Source of the DNA: Gerris lacustris
Taxonomy: Eukaryota > Arthropoda > Insecta > Hemiptera > Gerridae
DNA: 64,000 nt
Direction: 5' to 3'
Assembly (NCBI GenBank): GCA_951217055.1
Contig: OX578277.1
Coordinates: 101,311,511-101,375,510, forward strand
Shown here: positions 34,687-46,861 of the stretch, one piece after another
Numbering within the stretch: position 1 is the stretch's first letter
Layout: each line of letters starts with the position of its first letter
The notes under the pieces: generated by a model
Seen by the model: the letters and a program-made list of their open reading frames with translations, nothing else
Told to the model about the DNA's origin: nothing
Database searches by the model: none
Made by a program: the position numbers and the translations under genes

Positions 34687-35640
34687 CTCATCTCATGGTT
34701 TGTCGAAAGTTTAGCCCGCAGATAGCCCCAGATTAATTTCATCCATCTGTGCACGTTGCATAATGCTAAATTGATATTTTATTTAATTGATATTAGTGTA
34801 AAAATGAACCAAGCATTTTTTACAGATTTAAATTGGATGCCGAGCACATAGCTTCCTTCCGTGTTAGCGCGTATAATTTAAAAATGTTATGCTGTTACCA
34901 TTATAGTCTAATTTATTTAATTTTTCCCCCTTCTTAAAAATCGAATTATGACCTACCACCCAAATTTATTTATTTATTTATTTATTCATATTCATCAGTT
35001 ATTACCTTTGAAGATATAGGTGTAAATAAATGTATGTTTTTATGCGTGCAGAAAAGGAACAAATTTGTTAAAAGTTATATGGGTCCAATAATGGCATAAT
35101 TACGATCTACTATCCAAATTTCATAAAAATCGGACGAGTAGTTTTTAAGATATGTTGGCTTGCAAAATTGAGCGACAAATGTACGCGGAAGGAAAAATGT
35201 TCCCTTATTTCTGAAACGGATTTCTGTCTTGGAATTTTTGTAATCGGAAACCTAAAAAATGTTCGTTCCTCAGAACGATTACATATATCTTCCGTTACCT
35301 TCGGTAAGCTCGGCAGCAATATTCCCTGATTTCTGTCTTCAAATTTTTGAATGTTTGTGTTTATGATTTTTGAACAGTTGTTTTTGAATATATTCGTTAT
35401 TTAGAATGATTGCACATATGGCTTCCTTTATACCTTCTGTTAGCTATAAAGCCAAAAAACTTTGATCAAAGAATAAAAAGAACCTATGAAGTACCTAGTA
35501 TTAAGAAGAAAAAACGTTTATTTACAAATTAATGTTTACAAACAAAATTAATCAAAAACGTATTTAACTCCCTTGGTCAATGACCGTCGGGGGAGTTCGT
35601 TTCTTTTTTTTTTTTTTGCACTTCGTATAAATATATTATT
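34687..35640. other. Intergenic, nothing recognised
   Basis: Contains a short (TTTA)n run near 34967-34985 and AT-rich DNA. The short open frames lack any family resemblance. Confidence 0.4.
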
Positions 35641-35645
35641 ATAAC

Positions 35646-37200
35646 AAGCATTCGCCCCGCGCTTCGCGCGGGGTTCATGCTTGCAATCAGTGGCTGTATT
35701 ATTACTATTTTATATCTATTACTATCATATTGGTTAATTGAGTAGGCCATTTCATCGAATAACACTTATACTTCACTTTTCTTCGGATAATACTTTATAC
35801 TTCATTATTTGTTTAGCTTAATATAGAAAATGAAAAGGCTTAAATATTAAAATAAAATAAATTACTTGAAAATGGGTCCTCCCACAATATCGCAGAACTT
35901 TTTCCAAAATGATTATAAAATAAGAAAAAATTTACCTCCGCCTCCCTAATAGGAATTTCCTCGCCAACCGGAGGAAACATATAGCTAGGCCACACCCAAA
36001 ACTATAATATAATTACACAAAATACTTTAACTATGTAGTAATGGATAGTAAAGAATGTTCCGTGTATAAGCAATTCCATCTGTAACCCTCTCACATGGTA
36101 CCAAAACTTAAATGAAGAAGCTACTTCTTACTATGACGTATAAAGACATTTTTCTGAGATCCACACCAATAAAAGATAATGTTTGACCCTGGGATTTATT
36201 TCTAATGAACTCTGATAATATATAACAAAGATGGGTTTTTAACTTGAAAATAATATTTAGATACATATTAGAGATATACCTTAAAATATTGGAGATATTG
36301 CTCGCTATTAAAAAGTACTTCAGGAGGATACACGAAATCAATAAGGTCATTTAAATCTGTTACATATGCAATTCCATTAAGAGGTGTATTAATACGTCAC
36401 TTCGTATACAATTTCTTCCTCTTTCTTAAGATTGAACAATGAGCAACCATCTTTAATTTTCAATCAGTGGCTGTATTATTACTATATTATACCTATTACT
36501 ATCATATTGGTTAATTGAGAAGGCTATTTCATCAAATATAATACTACAAACTTTGAGATCCACACCAACTAAAGATAATTTTTGACTCTGGGATTTATTT
36601 ATTGTCATCGAGTAAGCTGCTTTCAGAGGGAACTGTCTACGCATAGTTTCCACACCTCTATTTCCAACTTAAAATTTAAAGTTATTCTTGGAATCAATAT
36701 TGTTTCTCCGAAGACGGTTTTCTAACTTGAAAAAAATATTTAGATATCTTAACTATAATAGTTTCTTTCCATTAACTAATGAATTGATCAGTGGAATTTA
36801 AATTTCTCATTAATATGACATCTGCACCCTCTTTGAAAGTTAACCTATGATCTGGTAAACCTGAATGGCTTACACAATTCAATATTGACACATCTATGTA
36901 TTGACCCCTCCCCCCCCCAGGGTAATTTCACTATTAACTTCTGTATCCGAACTGTAACATACACTTTGTGATCCATTTAATTTTCTAATATTTATTTACT
37001 TATTTCATTTGTGCCTACTAATATCGCTCATTGGCTGCTTGCTCACTATTAAAAAGAACTTCAGGAAAGGATACAGGGAGGATACACGAAATCAATAAGG
37101 TCATTTAAATCTGTTACATATGCAACTCCATGACAGGTGTTAATTCGCCACTTTTTAAAAAAATGTCTCACTCTTTTTAAGATTGAGCCACCATCTTTAA
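35646..37200 (-). pseudogene. Helitron Pif1-type helicase relic with 3' terminal hairpin
   Basis: Minus-strand fragments recall the C-terminal helicase domain of RepHel proteins: NGIAYVTDLNDLIDFVYPPE (about 36365-36305, again near 37110), CVSHSGLPDHRLTF and GADVILMRNLNS (36880-36780), RRQFPLKAAYSMTINKSQSQ (36645-36586), then GVDLK and INQYDSNRYNIVI. The motif corresponds to the family's AMTINKSQGQT. Two partially overlapping copies are present: an internally deleted one (35690-36450) and a fuller one (36462-37200). At 35655-35673 a hairpin CCCCGCGC/GCGCGGGG ends the element on the minus strand. Frameshifts and stops make it inactive; Rep and the N-terminus were not found. The same hairpin stem occurs in the R1 element at 32584-32602. 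Confidence 0.75.
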
Positions 37201-38137
37201 TTTTTAGATTACTTTATTCTCTATTTTGCTAAATAAACTAAAACGTGTAAAATAAATATATTTACTACTCTACAATCAAACACATTTACTTTTACACTAT
37301 ACAGAAATATGCAAATAATAATCTATATTTTCAAAATTTTACGAAGATCTCACATAAGCACGCTATAAGTACTTTCCAACATGGATCAAACTCAAATATA
37401 AATCTCTAATTAATTAATTACAGCTAATTAATGTTTACACCGATAGGTAATGAAAACAATTTTCTGACCCAAACCATATATTGAGTGACACATACATTTA
37501 AGTAATTTAAAAAAATATTAAAATATCCTGCAGAAGGTTACAACCTAAAATAACCTTCTAATATATGTGTTACGTGTATAAGAAATATTTAATTCTTTAT
37601 TTTTTCAAAAATTCTTCCACATTATTTTTTCTGATGTTAAATAAAGCGTATATATACAAATTTTCTTTGAAGTTGGTTCATTTTTGGGGAAAATGAATTT
37701 CAAAAGGATCAAATTTAGGCCGGAAAATTTAAACCGAAATTTTGGTTGACAACATCCAATATGATTTATATAGTTAGAAAGCGGTAATTTTTCTGAGAAA
37801 AAGCAGTAGAATCGATGGTCGTAACCGTGAGGTTCATGCTAGGAATCGCTGGCTGTGTCACAGTGTTAATATATTAGAGTAAACTGTAGGCCCTGTCATG
37901 AAATAAATTTCATTATATTTGATTAGTTAAATTACAGAATAATAAAAATAAACATAGAACCTTTGTCAATTTATTTTATTATTTATTAGTACTCGAGATT
38001 AATTGAAACATAAGTAGTTAAAGTCAAGGAAAAATAATAATTCTATATATAAATTTAGCTACATCATATATAAAAATGAAAACAATGTCGAAATAATTTG
38101 CCATACACACAACTAAACTATAAATTGCCCTAAATAA
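37201..38137. other. Intergenic, with one more Helitron end fragment
   Basis: AT-rich. Around 37825-37865 the words GAGGTTCATGCTAGGAATCG and TGGCTGTGTCA resemble the 3' tail near 35690 (GGGGTTCATGCTTGCAATCA), so a further Helitron remnant is likely. Nothing else assigned. Confidence 0.4.
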
Positions 38138-38590
38138 ACTTAAACATTCATTTAAATAAAGTAAAACATTCATATAAATAAACTGAAATATATCAACTTA
38201 ATATAGAATTTTCCAAACTATAAATCAGTTTATTCTAGTTATAATAATATGATAATAAAACAATAAAAAAAAAGTAAAACATTTATTATACGTAGTTATG
38301 ATGGACGGTGAGTTGTAAGAAGATACTAAACTCAGAAGTTATTTTATTAGTGAATAGACGTTTCGACTCAATAAAAAAGTAAAACATTTATTTAAATAAA
38401 GTAAAAAAATCATTTAAATAAACATAAAAATTCATTTAAATAAAGTAAAAAAAATCATTTAAATAAACAAACATTCATTTAAATAAAATAAAACATACAT
38501 TTAAATAAAGTAAAATATTCATTAAAATAATGTAAATAATTCATTTAAATAAACTAAAATATTCATTTAACTAAATTAAAACATTTTCTT
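38138..38590. repeat. AT-rich minisatellite, ~22-25 bp unit
   Basis: The unit CATTCATTTAAATAAAGTAA and variants occur about a dozen times, mostly in 38370-38590 with a few copies at 38140-38180. Boundaries are loose. Confidence 0.7.
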
Positions 38591-39057
38591 AATATAGAAT
38601 TTAACAACCAATTAAAAACAATTCTAATAACAATAGTATGGTGATAAAAACAATTAAATAAATAAGAATAAAATTATACCTTAATAAATGTCGGTAGTAT
38701 AACAAAAGATGTGGAGAGTAGAAGTGCACACCACGGCTGGACACGTAAGACTGGTCAGGGAGACTGACGGAGAAAGAGAGGGGGCATTTGTTTACAAAGT
38801 GTGTTTTCGCGGAAACTAATGTATTTATTATCTTTTACCTAGCGAACAACATACTATATTATTCAATATTTGTTTATATTTATTTATTCTTGTTTTAACT
38901 ATAACATAATAATAATAAATATGCTTATAAAAATTATTATTTATTAAAAATGTAAACATGACATTATTTACGGAATTTAAAATCCGTTTTTTCTTTATAA
39001 ATACTCATTTTTCTCGGCAAAACATGCAAATATTTTGAAAAATAAATACTCGTTTTA

Positions 39058-39489
39058 AAGAGCATTAGTGTGGGGTTTAAATACCCCAATCGAAAATTAA
39101 ATGGGCCAATAATCGGGGACGCCATGAGAGCTCAAAGTCAAAATTTGACCAAAAATGACCAAATTTACTCGATTTAAGCCGATGGTCGTACGACAAAAAG
39201 TCATAGAACCAAAATTGTAGATCTTTTAAAATCAGTTACCGCTGGTGCTATCCGCTTTTCGATAGGGCTTACCGTTTAGCCGCAATAGCCCTTTGAAGAA
39301 AACCTTCAATTTGCGTCCACCGTTTTTATTTTTTTAAGGGGGGTAAAAATAATTTTTTTCGACTTTTCAGATTTTTCTAGTCGGTTTGGGCCGATTCGGG
39401 ACCAAACGCAAAAAACCGCGAGTCTCTAGGTGGTCTGGAAGTGCCCAAACATTTTGATAACCCGATCAGCTGATTAGCCACTTTATATA
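39058..39489 (-). repeat. Helitron-like repeat R1, copy 3
   Basis: Same blocks as 31587-32612 in the opposite orientation: AGAGCATTAGTGTG, ACGACAAAAAGTCATAG, GTCGGTTTGGGCCG, GCGAGTCTCTAGG. Its 5' end (TATATAAAGTGGCTAATC on the minus strand) is interrupted by fold-back element F copy 2, which inserted at a TA there. Confidence 0.65.
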
Positions 39490-40863
39490 CAGGGTGACCC
39501 GCGATAAAATGTCATAAAGAAACTGGGGGATTCTATGGGTCAAATGCAACAAAAAATGTCGAGTAAGCATAGGTCCATATCTCAATAGTTCTTGAGATAT
39601 CGATTTATTTCCATTTTTAAAGTGCTTCACGAAAAGTTTTAAAAAATGCCTAATATCTCAAAAACTAAATGAGATAGAGCAATTGGGCTAAGGCCAATTT
39701 TAAAGAGCATAAAAAAAACCTTTCAGAATCATTCATTTATTTCAAAATTATCAGCTGCTAAGCATCTTTTAAGTTAGTAATTCTTATAGGAAATTTGGCG
39801 CTGAACAAAAAAGTTCCTATAAACATGGACCCGGAACAGTTTGGTTTTCGAGATATTCGCAAAAAACATGAAAAATCACCATTTTTGGACGTTTATCCTT
39901 ACAATTCTCAAAATTTACGCTTTTTACCATAATACTCCTTGAAGGAAACCTGGTTAAGAATATAATTTTTCGTTGAATGACAACCTTTCCAGCGCTGTAC
40001 GACAACCCCCTGATTTTCAGCGAAATTTCAAAATTCTACGTCCCAGTTACTTTATTAGTCAATTAATTAAGGTGATCTCCATCAACGCTTAATTTTAAAA
40101 GATTATGTTGTAAAGAGCTAAAATTGGTGTAATTCGACTCTCTACAAGATTTTGCTTCAAGAAGTATTATAATGTGTAAGGATAAACGTCCAAAAATGGT
40201 GATTTTTCATGTTTTTTGCGAATATCTCGAAAACCAAACTGTTCCGGGTCCATGTTTATAGGAACTTTTTTGTTCAGCGCCAAATTTCCTATAAGAATTA
40301 CTAAGTTCTGTGGTTTCGTTAGGGGAAACCTTTTGTGCGTTTGTACTAGAATTGGTTGTGATCCCGACCAAAACAATTCACATCTGGTAACATTCAATCC
40401 ACCATAATTCAAAAACTAGTCCGTTGAGCTTAAACTTTAATTATACCATTTGAAAGCTTATGAAAAGCAGAAGTTTTTCCTGAAAACGCCACACTTCTAA
40501 CATCCCTCAATTAAGAGTAGTAAGCTCAGGAATTTCATGATCGAATTTTAAAAAATTCAAATTTTCAAATGTAACAGAACTTAAAAGATGCTTAGCAGCT
40601 GATAATTTTAAAATAAATGAATGATTCTGAAAGGTTTTTTATGCTCTTTAAAATTGGTCCTTAGCCCAATTGCTCTATCTCATTTAGTTTTGGAGATATT
40701 AGGCATTTTTTTAAAACTTTTCGTGAAGCACTTTAAAAATGGAAATAAATCGATATCTCGAGAACTATTGAGATATGGACCTATGCTTACTCGACATTTT
40801 TTGTTGCATTTGACCCATAGAATCCCCCAGTTTCTTTATGACATTTTATCGCGGGTCACCCTG
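39490..40863. mobile_element. Fold-back transposon family F, copy 2
   Basis: Ends CAGGGTGACCCGCGATAAAA / TTTTATCGCGGGTCACCCTG, TA on both sides. Outer arms 39490-39780 and about 40572-40863 are near-identical. Inner arms (about 39780-39910 and 40168-40300) continue the pairing, with roughly 270 bp present only on the right side. So each arm is ~420 bp. No transposase; the reading frames here are by-products of the arms. Confidence 0.8.
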
Positions 40864-40865
40864 TA

Positions 40866-41650
40866 TATAACTCGCCGGTCTTGGCTGGCCTACGGCCAGC
40901 CTTCGCCCGTCGAGTGGCCAGGTAGATATATGCCAGGTACTGGTACTTGTATAGTAGTTGGTACTTGTAATATCTGGTAATGTTGTAGGAGGTTGTGGGA
41001 TATTGTAGCCATCAGGTGGGTTAATTATACTGTTATAATTCGCAATAAATGACAAAATAAACAAACATAAAAGCAAACAAAGAAACAAAGTATGAAAGCT
41101 ATTGACGTCTAAAGGAGCTGAGCTAGTATCTGTGGAGTTGTAGAGGGGATTTAGTAAGATGGGGTGACAGGAGCGACGGGAGAGGATGGGAAGATCGGAC
41201 ATATTCCAGTCTCTTTCCCTTCTTATGGCGCGGCGCGGCACTGTACAAGTAAATATTTATTTAATAACTTTGATACTAATTTACCAACATTTTTTGGAGA
41301 AACAAAGGATCTAACATGCGCCAAATATTAGTGCACATATAATTTATTTAATAAACAAATAACACAGCAACCAAATCGTAAAAACCTCTATATAAAAAGT
41401 ATTTTCAATTTTACCCCCCTCAAAACTAAAAATAACACAAAATAGAACATAACAAAAATTAATCTGCTATTCAAGAGCTTTTCAACGATATACATAATAT
41501 TATAATAGATTAACTTTAACATTTGTACCCCTGTACTCTAAACTCTAAGGTACCAAAATTATATTTAAAAAAAAAAAACAAACAATACAAGAGGGCATTC
41601 ATTTCACTAATAAATAAATAAAAATAAAATAACCTAATAACAAAAAATTA
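40866..41650. other. Intergenic, one GC-rich hairpin
   Basis: GGCTGGCCTACGGCCAGCC at 40881-40899 is a perfect 8 bp stem with a 3-base loop, in GC-rich surroundings of the kind seen at Helitron 3' ends. The remainder is AT-rich and unassigned. Confidence 0.45.
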
Positions 41651-41694
41651 TTGAAGCGAGCGTAAGCGAGCTTCTTACATTCAACGAAATATGC

Positions 41695-41733
<39 letters not shown>

Positions 41734-42402
41734 GTGTAACGTTTACGTGTCCGACGATAACTTGAGTAAAAGTTGGCCGATTTAGTTGAAATTTGGTATA
41801 CATGTTCCTCTTACTAATACTCAGGCTAAGTTCGTTGGACAGCGTGATCCGCCCAAGAGTTCGCGCTATGCTCGCGTAAACGAGAGGTTCAAAAATTAAA
41901 TTGCAATTTCAGGACGGGAAAAGATTCTATCATCATCTATTCGACGAGACGAACAGTTTTTCCAAATAACATTTTTTAGTAAAACCAACAGCGACACCGC
42001 TATGAATTAATAAAGATCGCTAAAACTATTAAAGCGGACCTAAACGTTTATAATAGAGAAAACAACCTTTTTACCGATATCTTACGTTCTAACGTAACGA
42101 TTTTAATAAAACTTCATATACACCATCTAATGCACAATTGAAACAAGCATGCAAAATTTCAATTTGATACATGCAGTAGTTTTTTTGTAGCGGAGAAATA
42201 CAATTTATAATAATTGAAAAAGAGATGTGTGGTTAGAGGAAAAGTAGGAATACGGGGTGGTTCCCTTACTACTAGCCGCTGTACTACTACCAGACCCACT
42301 ATCTATCAACTCATCATGATTCATGATTATCTATTTTTTCAATATTCAATACATATTTATTACCATACGCTCGCTTCAATGATAGAGCCACGCGATGCCT
42401 AG
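41651..42402 (+). mobile_element. Helitron/Helentron-like element with (GTCT)n, family H copy 1
   Basis: Starts TTGAAGCGAGCGTAAGCGAG, contains a (GTCT)n microsatellite about 50 bp in, and ends CGCTCGCTTCAATGATAG, then ...GATGCCTAG. GAAGCGAGCG near the 5' end and CGCTCGCTTC near the 3' end are subterminal inverted repeats. It is bounded by A on the left and T on the right with no target duplication, as for A^T insertion. This layout (subterminal inverted repeats, GTCY-type microsatellite, CTAG end) recalls insect HINE/mini-me elements. Non-coding. Confidence 0.7.
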
Positions 42403-42625
42403 TTTAAACCCTTTAACCTACAACAAAATTATAAATCGGTACAAAGGTACGTGTACAACATTTTTAAAAAATAAATAAATATAATAGCATTAATGAACAA
42501 ATCAAGGCTTTTCAAATGGTATACGACACCATATTAAAAACCAAAAAAGTGGTCACGTGACACGGCACACAAGAAAAAGTGTACTCTCATGTTCTCAGCA
42601 AATAGGATGAACTAATGAAATATAA

Positions 42626-42669
42626 TTGAAGCGAGCGTAAGCGAACTTCTTACATTCAACGAAATATGC

Positions 42670-42716
<47 letters not shown>

Positions 42717-43405
42717 GTGTAACGTTTACGTGTCCGACGATAACTTGAGTAAAAGTTGACCGATTTAGTTGAAATTTAGTATACATCTTCCTTTTACTAA
42801 TACTCAGGCTAAGTTCGTTGGACAGCGTGATCCGTCCAAGAGTTCGCGCGAAATGCTCGCGTAAACGTAAGCTTCAAATTTAAAATTGGAATTTCAGGAC
42901 GGGAAAAAATTCTATTATCATCTATTCGATGAGACGAACATTTTTTACAAGTAACATTTTTCAGTAAAACCAACAACGACACTGCTGTGATTTAATAAAG
43001 ATCGCTAAAACTATTAAAGCGGACCTAAACGTTTAAAATAGAGAAAACAACCATTTTACCGATATCTTACGTTCTAACGTAACGATTTTAATAAAACTTT
43101 ATGTACATCGTCTAAAGTACAATTGAAACAAGTATGTAAAATTTCAACTTGATACAAGCAGTAGTATTTGAGCAATGAAGTGATACATTTATAATAATTG
43201 TTTAAAAGCTATGGTTAAGATTCTTATAGTCGTGTTGTATGAAGGTTTGTTATGAAGTAAACCTTTATACTGAGTACCCCCACTCTACTCCACTACCCTC
43301 TTCCACTTATCTTCAACTATGACATTCATCATGATTAACAAATTGCAGTATTCAGTATTTTATTGCAATACGCTCGCTTCAATGATAGAGCCACGCGATG
43401 CCTAG
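42626..43405 (+). mobile_element. Family H copy 2
   Basis: Same structure as copy 1, 780 bp, (GTCT)n at 42674-42718. Its 3' CTAG is joined directly to the first T of copy 3. It contains the uninterrupted site TATTTGAGCAATGAAG that is split by a hAT in copy 3. Very similar to copy 3. Confidence 0.75.
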
Positions 43406-43449
43406 TTGAAGCGAGCGTAAGCGAGCTTCTTACATTCAACGAAATATGC

Positions 43450-43492
<43 letters not shown>

Positions 43493-45659
43493 GTGTAACG
43501 TTTACGTGTCCGACGATAACTTGAGTAAAAGTTGACCGATTTAGTTGAAATTTGGTATACATCTTTCTTTTACTAATACTCAGGCTAAGTTCGTTGGACA
43601 GCGTGATCCGTCCAAGAGTTCGCGCGCAATGCTCGCGTAAACGTAAGCTTCAAATTTAAAATTGGTATTTCAGGACGGGAAAAAATTCTATTATCATCTA
43701 TTCGATGAGACGAACATTTTTTTCAAGTAACATTTTTCAGTAAAACCAACAACGACACTGCTATGATTTAATAAAGATCGCTAAAACTATTAAAGCGGAC
43801 CTAAACGTTTAAAATAGAGAAAACAACCTTTTTACCGATATCTTACGTTCTAACGTAACGATTTTAATAAAACTTTATGTACATCGTCTAATGTACAATT
43901 GAAACAAGTATGTAAAATTTCAACTTGATACAAGCAGTAGTATTTGAGCAGTGGCGGATCTAGATCTTGCGGGGCCCTGGGCGAGACAAAATGGCGGGGC
44001 CCCCTAGGATAGAGCGGGGATTGCTGATAAAAAACAATAAAGTAACTTAATGATAAACCACTTATAACTTGATCCTATTTTACGGCTAATTCCCTTCACT
44101 TAGGGCCAGTCAAAGGTTTTTGCTCCCAAAATAATTAAAAACTTTTATCATGATTTTAATCTAACATATATTATTTGAACATAAACCCCTCAAATTATAC
44201 AGTTTTTAACATTTTTATTGTAATAATTAAGCTCTGATATACTTAACTATTTATTCTTCTTCGTGATATTTTGGGTTTTATGGTTAAAGTATCATTGTAA
44301 ATAAAAAGTTAAGCTGTGTTATTTGTGATCAGTCCTATAATTTGAAATCTACATTTGAGCACTTTAAATTTACTCCCAGAATTCATATTCTCAGCTCACA
44401 ACTTTCCATTTTAGTGCTGAGTTTTTAGTTTAATTTTCAAAGACACAATTTAAGGGGGGTCCAGGGTCCTCCCCCGGAAAAATTTGTAAATATGACCTCT
44501 CAAAACAGCGTTTTTATGCATCTCTGAGGTGAAGTTTTTCTTTGACATCAATTGGTAAAACTGCACTAATTGGCCCAATTATTTCGTACTGTCCGACATA
44601 CTTAGTTTTTTTTACTATTCCTTTTTACAGGATTTGTCTTTTTTTCATATCTCTGTACATTGTCAAACGATTAAGGTTATGTAGTATCTCGATTAATTCA
44701 GTGTTTTATTTATTTGTTTTTAAAAATACACACGAAATGTCACGTTTTATAGGGTAATGAGAATGAGTAATGATAGAAGGTTATTGTTAGGTCAGGTCAA
44801 AAAGTACTAAACTCAACCTAAACTTACCATAACTTTCCATATGTTTCCCTAAAATTAAAAAAAATTGAATATCTCGAGAAGCTACAACCGAAATCGTTTT
44901 TGTAATGTAAAAAGAAACAGTTTGGAAAAAAAAAAAAAAATAATAATTAAATTGGACGTTTAGATATAGGTGGGGCACATAATAAAGATTTACCCCACAG
45001 AATAAATAACAAAATCGTCATCATTTTGAAAAGGGGGAGGGTGAGAAAACACTAGGACGTTAACTCACTTAATTTTATATGGAGCGGGGCCCCGCGGGCT
45101 ATCTTAAACATAAAAAAAAAAAAAAATCTATATTTTATAACTTATTTATTTGACTTTTTTATAGTGAGGGGCCCCGCGAAAAGGTAGTTAGGTATTAGGC
45201 TCTACCATGAAAACTAAATTCGACTGAATTTTATAATTCTAATATTTCATGTTTTGTACATGGCACGGGGCCCCGCGGACAATCTTCTCTATGAACTATA
45301 AATTTGCCTGTAAAGTATAAGTATTTTATTTTAATTTTCTATGGCGCGGGGCCCTCCAAGGCGCGGGGCCCTGGGCGGTCGCCCCCCTCGCCCCCCCTGG
45401 ATCCGCTCCTGTATTTGAGCAATGAAGTGATACATTTATAATAATTGTTTAAAAGCAACGACGGGTGGTTAAGATTCTTATAGTCGTGTTGTATGAAGGT
45501 TTGTTATGAAGTAAACCTTTATACTGAGTACCCCCACTCTACTACACTACCCTCTTCCACTTATCTTCAACTATGACATTCATCATGATTAACAAATTGC
45601 AGTATTCAGTATTTTATTGCAATACGCTCGCTTTAATGATAGAGCCACGCGATGCCTAG
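43406..45659 (+). mobile_element. Family H copy 3, interrupted by a hAT element
   Basis: Begins TTGAAGCGAGCG immediately after copy 2 and ends GATGCCTAG|T. Removing the hAT (43949-45411) and its 8 bp duplication leaves about 783 bp, the length of copy 2. Confidence 0.75.
43949..45411. mobile_element. hAT-superfamily non-autonomous element (family T), copy 1
   Basis: Ends CAGTGGCGGATCTAG and CTGGATCCGCTCCTG, with an exact 8 bp duplication TATTTGAG (43941-43948, 45412-45419). The empty site is visible in neighbouring copy 2 of family H. 1463 bp with repeated GCGGGGCCCC words near both ends. No transposase frame, so it is presumably moved in trans. Confidence 0.88.
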
Positions 45660-46147
45660 TATACTCAATTTAAAGAGCATTAGTGTGAGATTTAAGCGCC
45701 CCAATCAGAAATAAAATCGGTCTACAATTGTAAAAAATACGGTCATTCAAAGTAAACAAATTGAAACAATGAAAACAAAAAAAATCCAAAATTATCACCA
45801 TTTAGGGTACAACCGATAAAGGTACGACAAAAAGTCATAGGACCAATGTTGTAGATCTTTTAAAATCAGTTACCGCTGGTGCTATCCGTTTTCCAATATG
45901 ACTCACCGTTTAGCTGCAATAAGCCCCAAAACAGCTAAAAAATCAAGTAGGCCATTTTTATTTTTTTAGGGGGGGAAGGAGTGGGAAAAGTGAACTTTTT
46001 ATAATTATTTTGGTTCACAATATGGACATTGTGCGTCGAATGGCGCAAACCTCAAGTCTCTAGCTCTTCTGGAAGTGGGTAAACATTAATGTCAGTGAGT
46101 GAGTCAGTCAGTCAGTCAGTTAGCCATGCGGCTTTATAGTGTATAGA
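45660..46147 (-). repeat. Helitron-like repeat R1, copy 4
   Basis: On the minus strand it starts TCTATACACTATAAAGCC after an A, then a (CTGA)n tract, then the R1 blocks (ACGACAAAAAGTCATAGG on +). Its 3' end is truncated against family H copy 3. Confidence 0.65.
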
Positions 46148-46425
46148 TGTTTAATACCTATAGTTAACAACAACAAATAAACAAGTAATAACTAATAACA
46201 AATAAATAAGTAATCAATTATTATCACATAATCAAAATAAATATCTTTAACACAAAGGGTCTAAAAGATTACATTTTACTCAACACCTATGAAATATTCT
46301 TCAACAAGGTATTCTGATAAATGAACTTCGATTTTGAAAATGTATTTATTAGAAAAGATCCCTTACGCGATCTAAGCAGTCAATTGAGCTTTAAGATCAA
46401 TCAATTTCAATGAAATTTGTTAAAG

Positions 46426-46522
46426 AATTTATTGATTTATCACTTTTGCTTCACGGTAGATGCCCTACTCTTTTAAAGAGTAGGGCATCTACCGTGAAGC
46501 AAAAGTGATAAATCAATAAATT
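46426..46522. repeat. Perfect 48 bp palindrome with 1-base spacer
   Basis: Arms 46426-46473 and 46475-46522 are exact complements (48 of 48). It reads TTGCTTCACGGTAGATGCCC on the way in and the reverse complement on the way out. No ends of a known element lie beside it. Confidence 0.85.
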
Positions 46523-46861
46523 TTCGGAATCCTCCAATTTAGATGCCATTACATTTTTTCAAAAATAGTTTAGACGATTTTGATTTTTAAATAAATTTAC
46601 CAAGTATGTTCACTTACAAACAATAAGGGACCATATGCGCAATTTAACAAATCGTACGAGATCGTTAACCAATAATCGGCACAATCGGCCCTGTCGTTTT
46701 AAGATCTATAACTTTTGAACATTTTATTTGTATTGACGTAAAACAAACGCTTTTCAATCTATCGAACGCAAACTTAGCCGAAGTATTGACATAAACAACT
46801 CTTTCTTAACTCTAAACAAAAAGCTTTTATCAATATTAGAGTTTATTCTAATACCTTTATA

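Noticed and set aside
38138..38590. CRISPR-like short repeats
   Set aside because: The ~22 bp AT-rich units vary in length and sequence with no regular unique spacers; it is a minisatellite.
40621..40980. 119-codon plus-strand frame
   Set aside because: It is the translation of the right arm of the fold-back element. The mirrored arm would have to encode the same on the other strand.
40846..41241. 131-codon minus-strand frame
   Set aside because: It starts in the arm of a fold-back transposon and runs into unassigned DNA. Low-complexity Thr/Ser/Pro composition and no recognisable domain.
42595..43562. Two frames with repeated TDRQ residues
   Set aside because: They are readings through the (GTCT)n microsatellite of the Helitron-like family H, on the strand opposite to the element.
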